This document shows positions 32,315 to 33,986 of a stretch of DNA of 33,986 nucleotides, piece by piece. Source of the DNA: an uncultured Eubacteriales bacterium (GTDB lineage: Bacteria > Bacillota > Clostridia > Monoglobales > Monoglobaceae). A program made the translations under genes and the position numbers. The stretch lies in contig UQOT01000011.1 of NCBI GenBank assembly GCA_900542675.1, positions 1-33,986 of the forward strand, written 5' to 3'. Each line of letters begins with the position of its first letter. Positions within the stretch are counted from its first letter, which is position 1. Under the pieces are notes generated by a model that did not search any database, had not been told where the DNA came from, and worked only from the letters and a program-made list of their open reading frames with translations.

Positions 32315-32360
32315 GAGCCGATGATCGGTGAGTTACCTCACAAGTTCATCGGCTCTGCGT
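32315..32360. repeat. Direct repeat copy 2 (hairpin) bounding the cargo
   Basis: GAGCCGATGA (32315-32324) pairs with TCATCGGCTC (32346-32355), with inner GTGAG/CTCAC. It matches 28906-28955 over nearly its whole length in the same orientation. Followed on the plus strand by TTCTTTTT, so it could end the padR transcript. Confidence 0.85.
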
Positions 32361-32380
32361 TCTTTTTGTGTGTGGGGTAG

Positions 32381-32427
32381 GGGGGATTTCCCTAACAAGC
32401 GAATTTGGATAACCAAATTCAGTGCTT
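32381..32427. other. Nested hairpins, possible transfer-origin-like site
   Basis: GGGATTTCCC is followed by AAGC-GAATTTGG-ATAA-CCAAATTC-AGT-GCTT (32397-32427), with perfect 8-bp arms. The combination is of the kind seen near transfer origins of clostridial elements. No relaxase gene is in the window, so this is speculative. Confidence 0.35.
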
Positions 32428-32451
32428 GGTAAGACTTGTTGCAATAAATCT

Positions 32452-33495
32452 TTATATATTCATTATTGCATTCCCAATTATGGATAACAAAGTCTCACGA
32501 TTTTTTAACACCTCTATCTTTCGTTCATTGGATAAATCATAAGGATATTTAACCGCAAGATTATCCGAAACGACATGTAAATAGGAATATTCTACTCCTG
32601 CTTTTCTTGCTGCATATGCCATATGACCTATTTCTGGATCAATAAATGATACATCAGATTTATTTTTTGAAACCCATTCTTTGGTTTCTTGTAATACCGA
32701 CGGGACTGTTATATGTATTCCCTTCTTCACTTTATTACAAGTAATATTATCAAAAATATTATTCCATTTAATCATTTCGCCATTTGGCAGTATACTACTG
32801 TTTCCAGTTGCGATTACCTCATTTGGAACAAAATCATCAACAAGCGTACCAAGTTTACCAGAATATATTATTCTTTTTATTCCTAATTCTGATAAATATG
32901 TAACTATACGACCCGCTATTTCTCCCCAAAAAGTATGTTTGCATCCTAAAAGTATTGCCTGTCCTGATTTGATTTTGATTGATTTATATAAAAAGTTTCC
33001 ATTTCCATGCCAGTTCTTATCCTCTGATAGAAATTCAAGACCTTCAACATAACCCATAATAACGGTATCAACACGGGGAATAAATTTAAGGGTAGACTCT
33101 TCTAATGCCTTCCAGCATTCAATTTCTGTAGGTAATTGGTAGCAAATATTTATGTTTTTATCATACATACGCATATATGATTTGATTATATTACTAAAAT
33201 GGAAAATATAATCAATACCTGGAAAACAATCTAATTCTGCATTTATCCCATTAAGAGTTACAGTTGGTCTCATGTAATTAAATAATTTATTTCCTTTTTC
33301 AATAGACGATATATTATTGTTTCGATTAAAGCATCCTATAATATTTATATTTTTTATATTCTCCGATTTTAGTAAAGGATGGACTTTTAAGTCTAAATAG
33401 CCGCCATATAGAGAATTCCCCATTGAATGTTCAGTAGCTAAAGTCTCAATTGGTTTGAAATAATTATTTTCATTGGGAAAAGGGTAGTTATACAT
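32452..33495 (-). CDS. Nucleoside phosphorylase-like protein, function unknown
   Basis: 347 aa, visibly more AT-rich than the chromosomal genes. The second half resembles the purine nucleoside phosphorylase / MTA-SAH nucleosidase superfamily: QAILLGCKHTFWGE, IIYSGKLGTLVDD, EVIATGNSSILPNG, then FIDPEIGHMAYAARKAGV and LHVVSDNLAVKYPYD. The Asp-x-Glu and VVSDN parts correspond to the substrate-binding end of that fold. The first about 170 residues match nothing I recognise, so this may be a two-domain protein. AAGGAGGG precedes the ATG. It is alone between the transfer-origin-like hairpins and tnpV. Substrate and pathway unknown; a nucleoside- or NAD-cleaving role is only a possibility. Confidence 0.65.
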   Translation of the reverse strand: MYNYPFPNENNYFKPIETLATEHSMGNSLYGGYLDLKVHPLLKSENIKNINIIGCFNRNNNISSIEKGNKLFNYMRPTVTLNGINAELDCFPGIDYIFHFSNIIKSYMRMYDKNINICYQLPTEIECWKALEESTLKFIPRVDTVIMGYVEGLEFLSEDKNWHGNGNFLYKSIKIKSGQAILLGCKHTFWGEIAGRIVTYLSELGIKRIIYSGKLGTLVDDFVPNEVIATGNSSILPNGEMIKWNNIFDNITCNKVKKGIHITVPSVLQETKEWVSKNKSDVSFIDPEIGHMAYAARKAGVEYSYLHVVSDNLAVKYPYDLSNERKIEVLKNRETLLSIIGNAIMNI

Positions 33496-33609
33496 AATAA
33501 TCCCTCCTTAAATTTTTATATTGTTCCAACTGCAATGTTATCACATCGTTGATTTATTTTCCAGTTTGAATTGTTAATAGCAATACATTATGCATGACAA
33601 TAATTTACT

Positions 33610-33972
33610 TTAACAGCACATTAACTCATTTAAAATAATTTCTTCTGTCTGTTGTCTAATACAATTTAATTTCAATATCCATTCTATAGGATTATTATTC
33701 TTTAATGTTTCTGTAATTCCTTTTTCTTGTTTCATCTGCTCAACAATCCGAAAAAAACGCTCTTGTGCTTGGTTGTCAATTTTAACAAGATATTCATTAA
33801 GTTTCCTACTTGTAAGCAAGTCTGTGTAAGTCACTCTACGGTAATGCTGTAGAAAATATAAATGACGTTGTCCATAAATATCAATTTCAAAATTTCCTGT
33901 GTCTGGCATTTTAAGATTAGGAATTAAGTAATTGCTTTCTTTTCGGTATGTCCCGCCAAATTGTTCAAATAA
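33610..33972 (-). pseudogene. tnpV: TnpV family transposon protein, probably decayed at its N-terminus
   Basis: The 99 residues from ATG 33909 contain the TnpV core: QRHLYFLQHYRRVTYTDLL, KIDNQAQERFFRIVEQM and ending EEIILNELMCC. Upstream in the same frame the homologous N-terminus continues (LFEQFGGTYRKESNYL) as far as 33972, where a TAA (33973-33975) interrupts what looks like the original start region (ATA-AAA-TAA). No ATG, GTG or TTG start and no ribosome site are seen before the conserved part. It is therefore either a broken gene or one rescued from Met 33909. TnpV proteins sit near recombinases in clostridial elements; the function is unknown. Confidence 0.7.
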
Positions 33973-33986
33973 TTATTTTATTGTAG

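Overview
The window is a stretch of a low-to-mid GC Gram-positive chromosome, almost certainly a gut-type Clostridia. Evidence: the infC-rpmI-rplT block, a dprA-topA-trmFO run typical of Firmicutes, strong SigA-type promoters with 17-nt spacers, AGGAGG-type ribosome sites, frequent TTG starts, a protein with S-layer homology (SLH) repeats, and a Tn4451/Tn1549-style integrative element. SLH proteins together with a cytoplasmic pectin-type acetylesterase would fit a Monoglobus-like pectin degrader, but that genus suggestion is inference only.

Layout. 1-7403: housekeeping. After a partial minus-strand gene and an AT-rich gap come an attenuator-like leader, infC (best start is AUA at 606), rpmI, rplT, a terminator, then a SpoU-type RNA methylase, dprA, topA and trmFO. 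7404-17966: a cell-surface and accessory region. Two exported proteins (7608-9581, and 13476-17966 with C-terminal SLH repeats) flank a class II Fic protein, a REP-associated tyrosine transposase (RAYT) with three clusters of matching palindromes, and a DUF4143-type AAA ATPase. 18111-25345: chromosomal genes again. These are citrate synthase, murA preceded by a 48-aa exported peptide, a DEDDh exonuclease, a divergent EF-G paralogue and a CE12-like SGNH esterase. 25346-33986: an integrated mobile element. It holds a large serine recombinase, a TnpW-like protein, two sigma-like regulators, a tightly coupled cargo operon (AbrB-like, DUF998-like, KTR, CPBP protease, HEAT) with a divergent padR, then a nucleoside phosphorylase-like gene and a decayed tnpV. 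The right end of the element lies outside the window.

The most notable signals are three. First, a complete REPtron-like locus: a RAYT plus nine recognisable hairpins, eight of which carry GTAG at one foot, in alternating orientations with conserved linkers, one of them split by an insertion of about 83 bp. Second, infC appears to begin at AUA, as expected for IF3 self-control through start-codon discrimination. Third, the element's cargo is bounded by two direct copies of a roughly 50-bp hairpin, has an 18-bp perfect palindrome between its divergent arms, and is followed by an AT-rich phosphorylase-like gene of unknown role.

All calls come from reading the sequence. No database search was run, and family names rest on recognised motifs.
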